This document shows positions 28,031-36,787 of a DNA stretch of 64,000 nucleotides, piece after piece (position 1 is the first letter of the stretch; each line of letters starts with the position of its first letter). Source of the stretch: Novosphingobium sp. MD-1 (GTDB lineage: Bacteria; Pseudomonadota; Alphaproteobacteria; Sphingomonadales; Sphingomonadaceae); the NCBI RefSeq assembly GCF_001014975.1, contig NZ_BBXA01000032.1, positions 1 through 64,000 of the forward strand. Direction: 5' to 3'. The notes under the pieces are model-generated. The model was not told the origin of the DNA and did no database searches. It was given only the letters and a program-made list of their open reading frames with translations. Both the position numbers and the translations under genes were made by a program.

Positions 28031-29326
28031 ATGTCGATGTGGCTGCTTGACCAGATGCTTCGCCGGCTGATCCGCAAGGGTCGGCTCATCGTCATCGATC
28101 ACGATGGCAAGGAATACGCCTATGGGCAGGGCACGGACGCGCCCTTGCGCATCCGGCTGACCGACAAGGGCGCCTCGACGCACATCGCGCGCTATCCGCG
28201 CGTGGGCGCCGGCGAGGCCTATATGGACGGGCGGATGGTGATCGAACCGCCGCACGACATCCGCGATCTGGTGCTGTTCGTGGCGCTTAATGCCGAAGGC
28301 GATCACGAGCGCGCGCTGGGCGCCAAGGGGCCGCTGCGCAAGCTGCTGGACCGGGTCGCCGCCACGGTCGACAGCTTCAACGACCGGCGCTCGGCCCGCA
28401 AGAACGCCGAATATACCTACAACCTCACCCGCCGGCTCTACGAGCTGTTCCTCGATGAGGACCGGCAATACACCATGGCCTATTACCGCGATCCGGCGAT
28501 CAGCCTGGAACAGGCGCAGCTCGACAAGAAGGCGCACATCGCGGCCAAGCTCAATCTCGACCGCGCCACCTCTTCGGGCAAGCGCGTGCTCGATATCGGC
28601 TGCGGCTGGGGGGGCCTGGCGCTCTATCTGCACCGGCATTACGACGTGGACGTGCTGGGCGTGGCGCTCGCGCCCGACCAGATCGAGTTCTGCCGCGAAC
28701 GCGCGGCCGAGCTGGGCGTGGCCGACCGCGTGAAGTTCGAGCTGATGGACTATCGCGACGTGCAGGGCGAATTCGACCGGATCACCTCGGTCGGTCTGCT
28801 GGAGCATGTGGGCACGCCGCAGTATCCGGCGTTCTTCGAGCATACCCACCGCCTGCTCAAGCCTGATGGCGTGATGTTCTCGCATTGCTGCGGCCGCGCC
28901 GGCCCTCCCGGCAAGACAGACGCCTGGACGCGCAAGTACATCTTCCCCGGCGGCTACATCCCCGCGCTGTCCGAACTGGTGAGCGAGAGCGAGAAGGCCG
29001 GCTGGCAGGTGACCGACGTGGAAGCCATGCGCTTCCATTACGCGCACACGCTGGAGGAATGGTACAACCGCACGCGGCTGCACCGCGACGAGATCGTGGC
29101 GCTCTATGACGAGCGGTTCTACCGCATGTGGGAATTCTACCTGGCCGGGGCGGAGCAGGCGTTCCGCTATGGCGGGCTGGTCAACTGGCAGCTCCAGTAC
29201 GTGAAGCGGCGCGACGCGATCCCGATGATCCGCGACCGGATGGTGGAGGAAAGCGCCCGCCTGCGCGCCAACGATACAGCGCCGGCCTGGCATCTCGATC
29301 CCGCGCTGAAGCAGGCGGCGGAATAG
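28031..29326 (+). CDS. Cfa-like methyltransferase, copy 2 (lacks the catalytic Cys)
   Basis: A 431-residue paralogue of the Cfa synthase at 24292-25611, from ATG 28031. The SAM site VLDIGCGWGGLAL, the Glu motif (VGLLEHVG), the His (SHCCG) and the EEWYNR tyrosine are kept. The Cys motif QYSCAYW is replaced by QYTMAYY, and the HHYDLGD motif is replaced by YTYNLTR. Loss of the bicarbonate-ligating Cys predicts either no cyclopropanation or a changed reaction (for example a different methyl transfer). No clear Shine-Dalgarno is seen. The gene ends 61 bases before aqpZ. Confidence 0.88.
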   Translation: MSMWLLDQMLRRLIRKGRLIVIDHDGKEYAYGQGTDAPLRIRLTDKGASTHIARYPRVGAGEAYMDGRMVIEPPHDIRDLVLFVALNAEGDHERALGAKGPLRKLLDRVAATVDSFNDRRSARKNAEYTYNLTRRLYELFLDEDRQYTMAYYRDPAISLEQAQLDKKAHIAAKLNLDRATSSGKRVLDIGCGWGGLALYLHRHYDVDVLGVALAPDQIEFCRERAAELGVADRVKFELMDYRDVQGEFDRITSVGLLEHVGTPQYPAFFEHTHRLLKPDGVMFSHCCGRAGPPGKTDAWTRKYIFPGGYIPALSELVSESEKAGWQVTDVEAMRFHYAHTLEEWYNRTRLHRDEIVALYDERFYRMWEFYLAGAEQAFRYGGLVNWQLQYVKRRDAIPMIRDRMVEESARLRANDTAPAWHLDPALKQAAE

Positions 29327-29387
29327 CCAGCCCGCGCGGCAACGATACCAAAAGGGGAAAACCCCGGGTAAGTGGAGAGGAACGATC

Positions 29388-30077
29388 ATGATCAAGAGAC
29401 TGGCTGCCGAGGGATTCGGCACGTTCTGGCTTGTGTTCGGCGGGTGCGGATCGGCCGTGCTGGCCGCCGCCTTCCCCCAACTCGGCATCGGGTTCGCCGG
29501 CGTGGCGCTGGCGTTCGGGCTGACGGTGCTGACCATGGCCTATGCGGTGGGCGGCATCTCGGGCGGGCATTTCAACCCGGCCGTGTCGCTGGGCCTCGCC
29601 GTCGCCGGGCGTTTCGGCTGGAAAGACCTGATCCCCTACTGGATCGCGCAAGTGCTGGGCGCGGTGATCGCCGCGGCGGCGCTCTATGCCATCGCCAGCG
29701 GCAAGCCCGGCTTCGAAGCGGGCGGCTTCGCCTCGAACGGCTATGGCGCGCTCTCGCCCGGCGGCTATTCGCTGCACGCGGCGCTGCTGATCGAAACGAT
29801 ACTGACCGCCGGCTTCCTGATCGTGATCCTGGGATCGACGTCCTCCGCCGTTCCGGCCGGGTTCGCGCCGATCGCCATCGGCCTCGCGCTCACGCTGATC
29901 CACCTGATCTCGATCCCGGTGACCAACACCTCGGTCAACCCGGCGCGTTCGACCGGCGTGGCCTTCGTCGCCACCACCGACGCCCTCCACCAGCTCTGGC
30001 TGTTCTGGGTGGCGCCGCTGGCGGGCGCGGCGATCGGTGGGCTGATCTGGAAGACGCTGCTGACCAACTCGGACTGA
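29388..30077 (+). CDS. aqpZ: Aquaporin Z
   Basis: Inner-membrane water channel. 229 residues, six membrane segments and the two NPA boxes (HFNPAVS at about residue 65 and SVNPARS at about 180). The selectivity-filter arginine follows the second NPA (NPAR). GAGAGGAA lies a few bases before the ATG at 29388. It is likely its own transcript, ended by a hairpin. Confidence 0.95.
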   Translation: MIKRLAAEGFGTFWLVFGGCGSAVLAAAFPQLGIGFAGVALAFGLTVLTMAYAVGGISGGHFNPAVSLGLAVAGRFGWKDLIPYWIAQVLGAVIAAAALYAIASGKPGFEAGGFASNGYGALSPGGYSLHAALLIETILTAGFLIVILGSTSSAVPAGFAPIAIGLALTLIHLISIPVTNTSVNPARSTGVAFVATTDALHQLWLFWVAPLAGAAIGGLIWKTLLTNSD

Positions 30078-30105
30078 CGGCGCCCTTCAACCACCGCTTT
30101 CCTGC

Positions 30106-30131
30106 GCGGCCGGTCCGGATGGGCCGGCCGC
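30106..30131 (+). terminator. Terminator after aqpZ
   Basis: Perfect 8-bp GC stem (GCGGCCGG at 30106-30113 with CCGGCCGC at 30124-30131) and a 10-base loop, between aqpZ and argG. No T run follows. Confidence 0.6.
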
Positions 30132-30192
30132 TTGCGATACGGCCCCCGTCCTGTTACGCGCCGCGCGCTTATCTCACGGGGAATCGCCGATC

Positions 30193-31407
<1,215 letters not shown>

Positions 31408-31446
31408 GCGGTCGGGAACCAGTCAGCACCCGAATCAGAAAACGAA

Positions 31447-31472
31447 AACCGGCCTCTCTGACGGGGCTGGTT
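31447..31472. terminator. Possible terminator after argG
   Basis: Arms AACCGGCC (31447-31454) and GGCTGGTT (31465-31472) pair with one G-U on the plus strand. On the minus strand the same hairpin has one A-C mismatch but is followed by TTTTCGTTTTC, so it might instead end a leftward transcript from the unexplained region. Confidence 0.4.
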
Positions 31473-31476
31473 CAAG

Positions 31477-31509
31477 TTGTCCACCGCAAAACCGATCGCC
31501 TGTGGATAA
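31477..31509. promoter_or_regulatory. DnaA box pair
   Basis: TGTGGATAA at 31501-31509 is the exact complement of the consensus DnaA box TTATCCACA. TTGTCCACC at 31477-31485, 15 bases away and in opposite orientation, differs at two positions. Together they make a convergent pair in the gene-poor region. Confidence 0.55.
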
Positions 31510-32112
31510 CTTCCGGGGTTTCCGCTTGCGCGACTCAGACCGCAGGCGCAGCATTGGCTTGTCGAAAGGGAAAGCGACCCGAAATCTGAAGCGCAAGCCG
31601 ATGAATTCAGGAGTTTTTCTCCAGAGACCCGATCTGGAAAGTACGCGTTTCAATCGGCCGCAGGGTATCATCCGTGCCCGGCGAAGCGGGGAAGTGTGAC
31701 CGGACAAATCGGTAAGGCGAGTGCAACGGTGACGCCAGCAGGGCGTATCGCGCGGCAAGGGCTCTGCCTCCACCCGGCGCGAAAGGTCCGGCCACGGCGA
31801 AAGCGGAACGCAGCGCCAATCCTTCAGACCCGCGGGGGTCCGTCCGACGGCGCGCCTTTCTCGGCTCGACCCGAGGGAGCGGTGCCCGGACACGAAGGAA
31901 AAACGCCCGCCCATGGCCGCGAGGCCGGCTGCGGGAACCAACGCCGCACCTGCCCCGCCGGCAGGATCCGGCCCGGATGCAGGAAGCGTCAGTTGCCGAA
32001 GGTATGCGCAAGCATCGCCCAGGCAACGGCCTAGGGGCTTCGCGCCCCGGATGGCACGCTTTCGGACAGAAGGCCGGTCTGGCGAAGGAACCCGCCTGAG
32101 GGCGGCGGCAGT

Positions 32113-32138
32113 GGAGGCCGGCAGCGATGCCGGCCTCC
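32113..32138. other. Perfect 10-bp hairpin
   Basis: GGAGGCCGGC (32113-32122) pairs exactly with GCCGGCCTCC (32129-32138) across a 6-base loop. A terminator role is possible on either strand; no T run follows on the plus strand. Confidence 0.6.
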
Positions 32139-32232
32139 ATTTGCGTCAGGGCGATTGTATCGCTGCGAACGAGACGCTTGGATTGCCCACCCCGCTGCGA
32201 CTAACGCCGCCTGCGGCGACGCAAGTCTCGCT

Positions 32233-32254
32233 CCCCTCCCGCTTGCGGGAGGGG
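32233..32254. repeat. GC-rich hairpin, probable terminator of the CHRD gene
   Basis: CCCCTCCCGC (32233-32242) pairs perfectly with GCGGGAGGGG (32245-32254) around a 2-base centre. It lies 40 bases past the CHRD stop on the minus strand. The same C/G-block motif recurs widely in sphingomonad genomes from memory, so it may be a dispersed repeat. Confidence 0.55.
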
Positions 32255-32293
32255 CTGGGGGTGGGAAGCGCCTTGCTCCCTGCCTCGCGAAGA

Positions 32294-32716
32294 TCACGGC
32301 TTGGCGAGCTGTCCCCGCACCGCGCCCTTGGGGAAATCGTCGGTATGGATGTTCACATAGAACCCCGCCGGGTCGGCGAGGATCTTCTTGATCTGGTCCG
32401 GCTCCATGGCGATGCAGGCATCGCTGGTCGGCCCGGTGACTTCCAGCGTGGCCAGCGGCGGCCCATCGACGCCGGCCGCGCCGGTGTGCACGTGGGCCAT
32501 GGTCGGCTTGGCGATCTTCGCGCCAGACAGCGTGTAGCAGAAATCGCCGCTGTCGGGATCGAGTTCGGCGCGGAACGAACCCGTGCCGTCAGGATCGCCG
32601 CCCGCCGGCTCGTTGGCGCCGGCCAGCGTCGCGGTCAGGATCGTGGTCGCGGCGAATGCGGGGGTAACGGCAAGCGACAGCGCCAGAGCGGGCGCCAGCA
32701 GGATAGCCTTGTTCAT
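32294..32716 (-). CDS. CHRD domain protein, secreted
   Basis: A 140-residue protein with a signal peptide (residues 1-22, ending AFAA) and a CHRD-type domain: TATLAGANEPAGGDPDGTG and FYVNIHTDDFPKGAVRGQL are the typical beginning and end (YVNIHT.....GAIRGQ). In this family the domain is a beta-rich fold from chordin whose bacterial role is unknown. GGAGAG precedes the ATG at 32716. Likely periplasmic or cell-surface. It is divergent from the 2-hydroxyacid dehydrogenase gene. Confidence 0.9.
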   Translation of the reverse strand: MNKAILLAPALALSLAVTPAFAATTILTATLAGANEPAGGDPDGTGSFRAELDPDSGDFCYTLSGAKIAKPTMAHVHTGAAGVDGPPLATLEVTGPTSDACIAMEPDQIKKILADPAGFYVNIHTDDFPKGAVRGQLAKP

Positions 32717-32841
32717 TGCAACGTCTCTCCATCGACCGGAGATACGGACTCGCCCCCGGCCCGTCGCTACCGATACACCTCTCGCACACTGCAAGGAACC
32801 ATGGGCTTGCCTGATCCACACCGCCGATCCATGAGCGGCAC

Positions 32842-33852
32842 ATGACGTCCCCCAACCCCTTGCCCAACGCCTTGCCCAACGCCTTGCAGAGCATCGAGAT
32901 TCTGGTCACCGCCCCGATCCGCTCGGGCGTTACCGAGGCGCTGGAAACAACCTTTACCGCGCACCGGCTGTGGGAGCAGGACGATCCGGACGCCTTTTTC
33001 GCCGCACACGGCGCGCGGATCCGGGGAATCGCCACGACCACACTGTTCGGCAAGGTCCGCGCCGACCTGATAGAACGCCTGCCCGCGCTGGAGATCATCG
33101 CCAGCTTCGGCGTGGGCTACGACAACGTGGACGTCGCCGCCGCCGTGCAAGCCGGCGCGATCGTGACCAACACCCCCGGCGTGCTGGTGGACGAGACGGC
33201 GGACCTCGCCCTGGGCCTGCTGCTGGCGACGATCCGGCAGATCCCGCAAGCCGAACGGCATTTGCGCGCCGGGCTGTGGCCGCAGGAGCGCTTCCGCCTG
33301 TCCCCCTCGCTGCGCGGCCGGCGCGTGGGCATCCTCGGGCTCGGCGCCATCGGCAAGGCGATCGCGCGGCGGCTGGAAGGGTTCGGGGTGGAAATCGCCT
33401 ACCACGGACGGACCCGGCAGCTAGGCGTGGATTACCCGTGGTATCCCGATGCCCGTGCGCTGGCGCAGGCGTGCGACGTGCTGATCGTCGCCGCGCCGGG
33501 AACGGCCGAGACCGACAAGATGGTCGATGCCGCGGTGCTCGCGGCACTCGGCCCGGACGGCATCCTCGTCAATATCGGGCGTGGCTCGATCGTGGACGAG
33601 GACGCGCTGGTAGCGGCGCTGGCGAATGGCACCATCCTCGCCGCCGGGCTCGACGTCTACGCGCACGAACCGCAGGTGCCCGAAGGCCTGCTTGCCCATC
33701 CCCGGTCGGTGCTGCTGCCACATGTCGGCTCGGGTTCAGAACGGACGCGCGCGGCGATGGGCGCGTTGCAGGTGGAAAACCTCGTCCGCTGGTTCACCGA
33801 CCGCGCGCCGGTAACCCCGGTGCCCGAAACGGCACACCTCGTGCCGCGTTAA
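32842..33852 (+). CDS. D-2-hydroxyacid dehydrogenase (glyoxylate/hydroxypyruvate reductase type)
   Basis: A 336-residue NAD(P)H-dependent reductase. It has the cofactor motif GLGAIGKAIARR (about residues 168-180), and the catalytic Arg (NIGRGSIVD), Glu (AHEPQVPE) and His (LPHVGSGS). The fold matches the GhrB/hydroxypyruvate-reductase branch. Start ATG 32842 has no good Shine-Dalgarno; the first 15 residues include a NALPNAL repeat encoded by a 12-bp tandem duplication (32859-32882) and are poorly conserved-looking, so a later start is possible but no ATG is present in the first 100 codons except the first. Confidence 0.9.
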   Translation: MTSPNPLPNALPNALQSIEILVTAPIRSGVTEALETTFTAHRLWEQDDPDAFFAAHGARIRGIATTTLFGKVRADLIERLPALEIIASFGVGYDNVDVAAAVQAGAIVTNTPGVLVDETADLALGLLLATIRQIPQAERHLRAGLWPQERFRLSPSLRGRRVGILGLGAIGKAIARRLEGFGVEIAYHGRTRQLGVDYPWYPDARALAQACDVLIVAAPGTAETDKMVDAAVLAALGPDGILVNIGRGSIVDEDALVAALANGTILAAGLDVYAHEPQVPEGLLAHPRSVLLPHVGSGSERTRAAMGALQVENLVRWFTDRAPVTPVPETAHLVPR

Positions 33853-33861
33853 GGGTTCGGC

Positions 33862-34641
33862 TTACCCCTTCTGGCTGCGGCCGCGTTCGATCACCGCACG
33901 GCGGCGCGCCTCGACGTCACCGGCGCTGACCTGACTGTTGGCCGCCACGGACACGCGATGTTCCAGCGCGATCGCCTCGCCGAACGGCAGCGCATAGCCA
34001 TCGTCGATCAGCTTCTTGTAGGCAGTGACCATCGCCGGATCAGCCCCGGCGATGTCGTGCGCCAGCCGCTTCGCCGTGGCGAGCAAGTCCGCCGGCGGGA
34101 CCACGCGGTTGACCAGCCCCCAATCGGCGGCAGTGCGCGCATCGATGAAATTGCCCGACAGCGAAAGCTCCTTGGCACGGGCGATGCCGATCAGGCGCGA
34201 GAGTTTCTGCGAAAGGCCCCAGCCCGGCATGATGCCCACGCGCGCATGGGTATCGGCGAAGCGCGCGTTTTCGGACGCGATCAGGATGTCGCAGGCAATC
34301 GCCAGTTCGAACCCGCCGGTGATGGCGACGCCGTTGATCGCGCCGATCACCGGCTTGCGGCACTGCTCGATCGCCCGCACCGGATTCTCCTCCGCTGCCT
34401 CGGCGTTGGCCGCGCCCAGGTTGGACGTGTCCGCGCCCAGTTCCTTGAGGTCCAGCCCGGCGGTGAAGGCGCGCTCCCCTGCTCCGGTCAGAACCACCGC
34501 GCGGATGCCGTCGTCGCCGTCCAGTTCCTGCATGGCGCGGGCAAGGCTGGCCCGCATGGCGCGCGACAGCGCGTTCATCGCCTCCGGCCGGTTGAGCGTG
34601 ACGATGGCAACCGCTCCTTCGCGATCGACGGTAACGGGCAT
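33862..34641 (-). CDS. Enoyl-CoA hydratase/isomerase family protein
   Basis: A 259-residue crotonase-fold protein with the oxyanion-hole motifs AFTAGLDLKE and GVAITGGFELAIACD. The first catalytic Glu (in GGFELA) is present. The second Glu of true hydratases (the E of P-E-x-x-x-G before the PG) is not there: the equivalent segment reads HARVGIMPGWG. A strong Shine-Dalgarno GGGAGG lies nine bases before the ATG at 34641. It is divergent from the S6 operon and convergent with the 2-hydroxyacid dehydrogenase. Substrate unknown. Confidence 0.88.
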   Translation of the reverse strand: MPVTVDREGAVAIVTLNRPEAMNALSRAMRASLARAMQELDGDDGIRAVVLTGAGERAFTAGLDLKELGADTSNLGAANAEAAEENPVRAIEQCRKPVIGAINGVAITGGFELAIACDILIASENARFADTHARVGIMPGWGLSQKLSRLIGIARAKELSLSGNFIDARTAADWGLVNRVVPPADLLATAKRLAHDIAGADPAMVTAYKKLIDDGYALPFGEAIALEHRVSVAANSQVSAGDVEARRRAVIERGRSQKG

Positions 34642-34722
34642 CAGACATCCTCCCGGAGTTGTTTCGTGCTATTATGGCCCCTTCGGCGACGCGCGATCAA
34701 GCCGGCGAACGGGCTGAAGTCC

Positions 34723-34751
34723 CTTGCGTTCCGCCCGGAATCCGCTAAGGG
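34723..34751 (+). promoter_or_regulatory. Possible promoter of the S6-S18-L9 operon
   Basis: CTTGCG (34723-34728) and TAAGGG (34746-34751) lie 17 bases apart, about 100 bases before the rpsF start. The leader between them and rpsF is GC-rich and may hold an S6-S18 autoregulatory structure, which I could not delineate. Confidence 0.3.
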
Positions 34752-34852
34752 CCGCAGCTTCCCGTGGCTTACGGGATTCGAAGAAAGCCGGAGGGGCCCC
34801 GCAATCCCGCGGATCAGCCAGCGATCGGTTAGAAGATGAAAGGACGCGAAGC

Positions 34853-35215
34853 ATGCCGCTTTACGAGCATGTCTTTCTGGCGCGCCAGGATCTGAGCCAG
34901 GCTCAGGTCGATGCGCTTGCCGCCACCGCCACCGAAATCGTCGAGAGCAACAACGGCAAGGTCACCAAGACCGAGACCTGGGGCCTCCGTTCGCTGGCCT
35001 ACAAGATCCAGAAGAACCGCAAGGCGCACTTCGTGATGCTCAACATCGACGCCCCCGCCGGCGTGGTGGCCGAGCTGGAGCGCCAGACGCAGATCAACGA
35101 AGACGTCATCCGCTACATGACGATCCGCGTGGACGAGCACGAAGGCGGCCCGTCGGTGATGATGCGCAAGAACGAACGCGACCGTAGCCGTCGCCGCGAA
35201 CGCGAAGGGGAATAA
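34853..35215 (+). CDS. rpsF: 30S ribosomal protein S6
   Basis: 120 residues, binding the central domain of 16S rRNA as a pair with S18. The N terminus MPLYEHVFLARQDLS and the KIQKNRKAHFVML stretch are the family hallmarks; the C terminus is acidic then basic. The start at 34853 is supported by AAAGGA. The open frame continues 43 codons upstream but conservation begins here. First gene of the rpsF-rpsR-rplI operon. Confidence 0.98.
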   Translation: MPLYEHVFLARQDLSQAQVDALAATATEIVESNNGKVTKTETWGLRSLAYKIQKNRKAHFVMLNIDAPAGVVAELERQTQINEDVIRYMTIRVDEHEGGPSVMMRKNERDRSRRREREGE

Positions 35216-35218
35216 GAG

Positions 35219-35443
35219 ATGGCTCGTCCGTTTTTCCGCCGCCGCAAGAGCTGCCCGTTCTCGGGCAAGAACGCGCCGAAGATCGACTACAAGGACGTGC
35301 GCCTGCTGCAGGGCTTCATGTCCGAACGTGGCAAGATCGTCCCCAGCCGCATCACCGCGGTTTCGGCCAAGAAGCAGCGCGAGCTGAGCCAGGCGATCAA
35401 GCGCGCCCGGCACATCGGCCTGCTGCCCTACATCGTCAAGTAA
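35219..35443 (+). CDS. rpsR: 30S ribosomal protein S18
   Basis: 74 residues, basic, starting RPFFRRRKSCPFSGKNAPKIDYKD and ending RHIGLLPYIVK, the conserved S18 signatures. It sits three bases after the rpsF stop. Confidence 0.98.
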   Translation: MARPFFRRRKSCPFSGKNAPKIDYKDVRLLQGFMSERGKIVPSRITAVSAKKQRELSQAIKRARHIGLLPYIVK

Positions 35444-35455
35444 GGAGCGCTACCC

Positions 35456-36049
35456 ATGCAGATCATCCTGCTCGAGCGCATCGAGAAGCTGGGCACCATC
35501 GGCGACGAAGTGACCGTCAAGGACGGCTACGCGCGCAACTACCTGCTGCCCAACAAGAAGGCGCTGCGCGCCAACGAAGCCAACCGCAAGGTCTTCGAAG
35601 CCAACCGCGCCCGCATCGAGGCCGATAACGCGGCCCGCCGCGAAGAAGCTGGCAAGGAAGCCGGTTCGGTCGAAGGCAAGGAAGTCGTGCTCATCCGCGC
35701 GTCGTCGAACGCCGGCCATCTCTATGGTTCGGTTTCGGTCCGCGATATCGTGGAAGCCCTGGTCGATCAGGGTGCCAAGGTGTCGAAGGCGATGATCGTT
35801 CTCGAACGCCCGATCAAGACCATCGGCGTGTTCCCGGTCCGCGTTGCGCTGCACCCGGAAGTTTCGGTTCAGGTCAAGGTGAACGTCGCCCGTTCGCCGG
35901 ACGAAGCCGAACTCCAGTCGCAGGGCGTCAACGTGATCGACGCGATGTTCGACAACGAAGCCGGCGGCTTCACCGAGGAAGTCGATCCGAACCTCGAACC
36001 CGGCGAAATCCCGGCGGAACTGCTGGAAGAACGCGCCGCGGAAGCCTGA
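35456..36049 (+). CDS. rplI: 50S ribosomal protein L9
   Basis: 197 residues: an N-terminal RNA-binding domain (MQIILLERIEKLG, GYARNYLLPNKKA), a connecting helix, and a C-terminal domain with VEGKEVVLIRAS. The acidic C-terminal extension (EEVDPNLEPGEIPAELLEERAAEA) makes it longer than the about 150 residues of E. coli L9; this tail is usual in alphaproteobacteria. AAGGAG precedes the ATG. The operon ends at the following terminator. Confidence 0.97.
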   Translation: MQIILLERIEKLGTIGDEVTVKDGYARNYLLPNKKALRANEANRKVFEANRARIEADNAARREEAGKEAGSVEGKEVVLIRASSNAGHLYGSVSVRDIVEALVDQGAKVSKAMIVLERPIKTIGVFPVRVALHPEVSVQVKVNVARSPDEAELQSQGVNVIDAMFDNEAGGFTEEVDPNLEPGEIPAELLEERAAEA

Positions 36050-36071
36050 TCGCTTCGCGACAAGCAAACGG

Positions 36072-36102
36072 AAAAGGGGCGCCCCACGGGTGCCCCTTTT
36101 TT
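36072..36102 (+). terminator. Rho-independent terminator of rpsF-rpsR-rplI
   Basis: AAAAGGGGC (36072-36080) pairs perfectly with GCCCCTTTT (36092-36100) across an 11-base loop, followed by more T. It also covers the 3' end of the convergent RlpA gene. Confidence 0.9.
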
Positions 36103-36108
36103 GTTGTG

Positions 36109-36681
36109 TCAGAACCCCGCCGCCGAAAGCTGGCCGCGCAGGTTGCGCAGGATCGGTTCGGGAACGGGCGGCAGCGGGCGCGCGGGCTGGCCCCGGCGCA
36201 GGCGCGCGCGGTCATCCTCCGAAGGTTCCACCCGGCGCACGCGCACCGCTACCTGGCCCTGCGCGCGCACGCCCAGTTGTTCCGCCGCGCCGCGCGACAA
36301 ATCGATGATCCGCGCGCGGCCGGCGAACGGTCCGCGATCGTTGACCCGCACGATGATCCGGCGGCCGCTATCAAGCGCGGTAACTTCCACGTAGCTCGGC
36401 AGCGGCAGCGTGGTATGCGCGGCGGTGACCCAGCCGGGAATGAACGCCTCCCCGTTGGCGGTGCGGTTGCCCGATTCATGGCCATACCAACTGGCGTAGC
36501 CGAGCATATCATAGGTGGGGCTGGCGGCGGGCACGTAAGTCTGCCCACGCACGGTATAGGCCGGGCCGATCCGCACCGGCGTATCGCTGACCGGGCGGAA
36601 ACCGCCGCCACCGCCACCTGCGCAGCCGGACAGCGCCAGCAAAAGCGCCATCCCCGCACCGATATTCGCCAGCAACCGCAT
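36109..36681 (-). CDS. rlpA: RlpA-like septal ring lytic transglycosylase, lipoprotein
   Basis: A 190-residue outer-membrane lipoprotein. The lipobox LSGCAG (about residues 17-22) gives the lipid-modified Cys. The double-psi beta-barrel domain contains GYASWYG and RIIVRVNDRGPFAGRARIIDLS, the RlpA signatures; RlpA cleaves denuded glycan strands at the septum. There is no SPOR domain. A very strong Shine-Dalgarno (AAGGAGG) lies before ATG 36681. Confidence 0.94.
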   Translation of the reverse strand: MRLLANIGAGMALLLALSGCAGGGGGGFRPVSDTPVRIGPAYTVRGQTYVPAASPTYDMLGYASWYGHESGNRTANGEAFIPGWVTAAHTTLPLPSYVEVTALDSGRRIIVRVNDRGPFAGRARIIDLSRGAAEQLGVRAQGQVAVRVRRVEPSEDDRARLRRGQPARPLPPVPEPILRNLRGQLSAAGF

Positions 36682-36787
36682 CGCGCCTCCTTATCCTCCC
36701 GGCGCCGCTCCGGCCATAGCGGTCCTCTCCGCCGTGGCGGCATAAGCCGTCTTTGCAGCGTCACCGATTGCGCGCTACATACTGCCG

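Larger units (their letters stand above)
31408..32293. other. Long region without a convincing gene
   Basis: 886 bases between argG and the CHRD gene. Frames of 100-170 codons exist on both strands (for example 31435-31941 minus and 31696-32034 plus), but they are Arg/Pro-rich, start without ribosome-binding sites and have no recognised domain; I do not call them. The DNA is full of short hairpins and holds a perfect DnaA box at 31501-31509. It may be a structured non-coding RNA, a regulatory or replication-related site, or a degraded repeat. I compared it by eye with tmRNA, RNase P RNA and 4.5S RNA signatures and found no match. Confidence 0.5.

Noticed and set aside
31435..32034. Frames of 168 and 112 codons in the gene-poor region
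   Set aside because: No ribosome-binding site, Arg/Pro-rich, no domain; I treat the region as non-coding for now.
31408..32293. tmRNA, RNase P RNA or 4.5S RNA
   Set aside because: No match by eye to the conserved cores (tag reading frame, P4 helix words, the GGAAGCAGCC-like loop).
31913..32845. 310-codon plus-strand frame crossing the CHRD gene
   Set aside because: It covers the antisense of a gene with signal peptide and domain, and has no starts with ribosome site.
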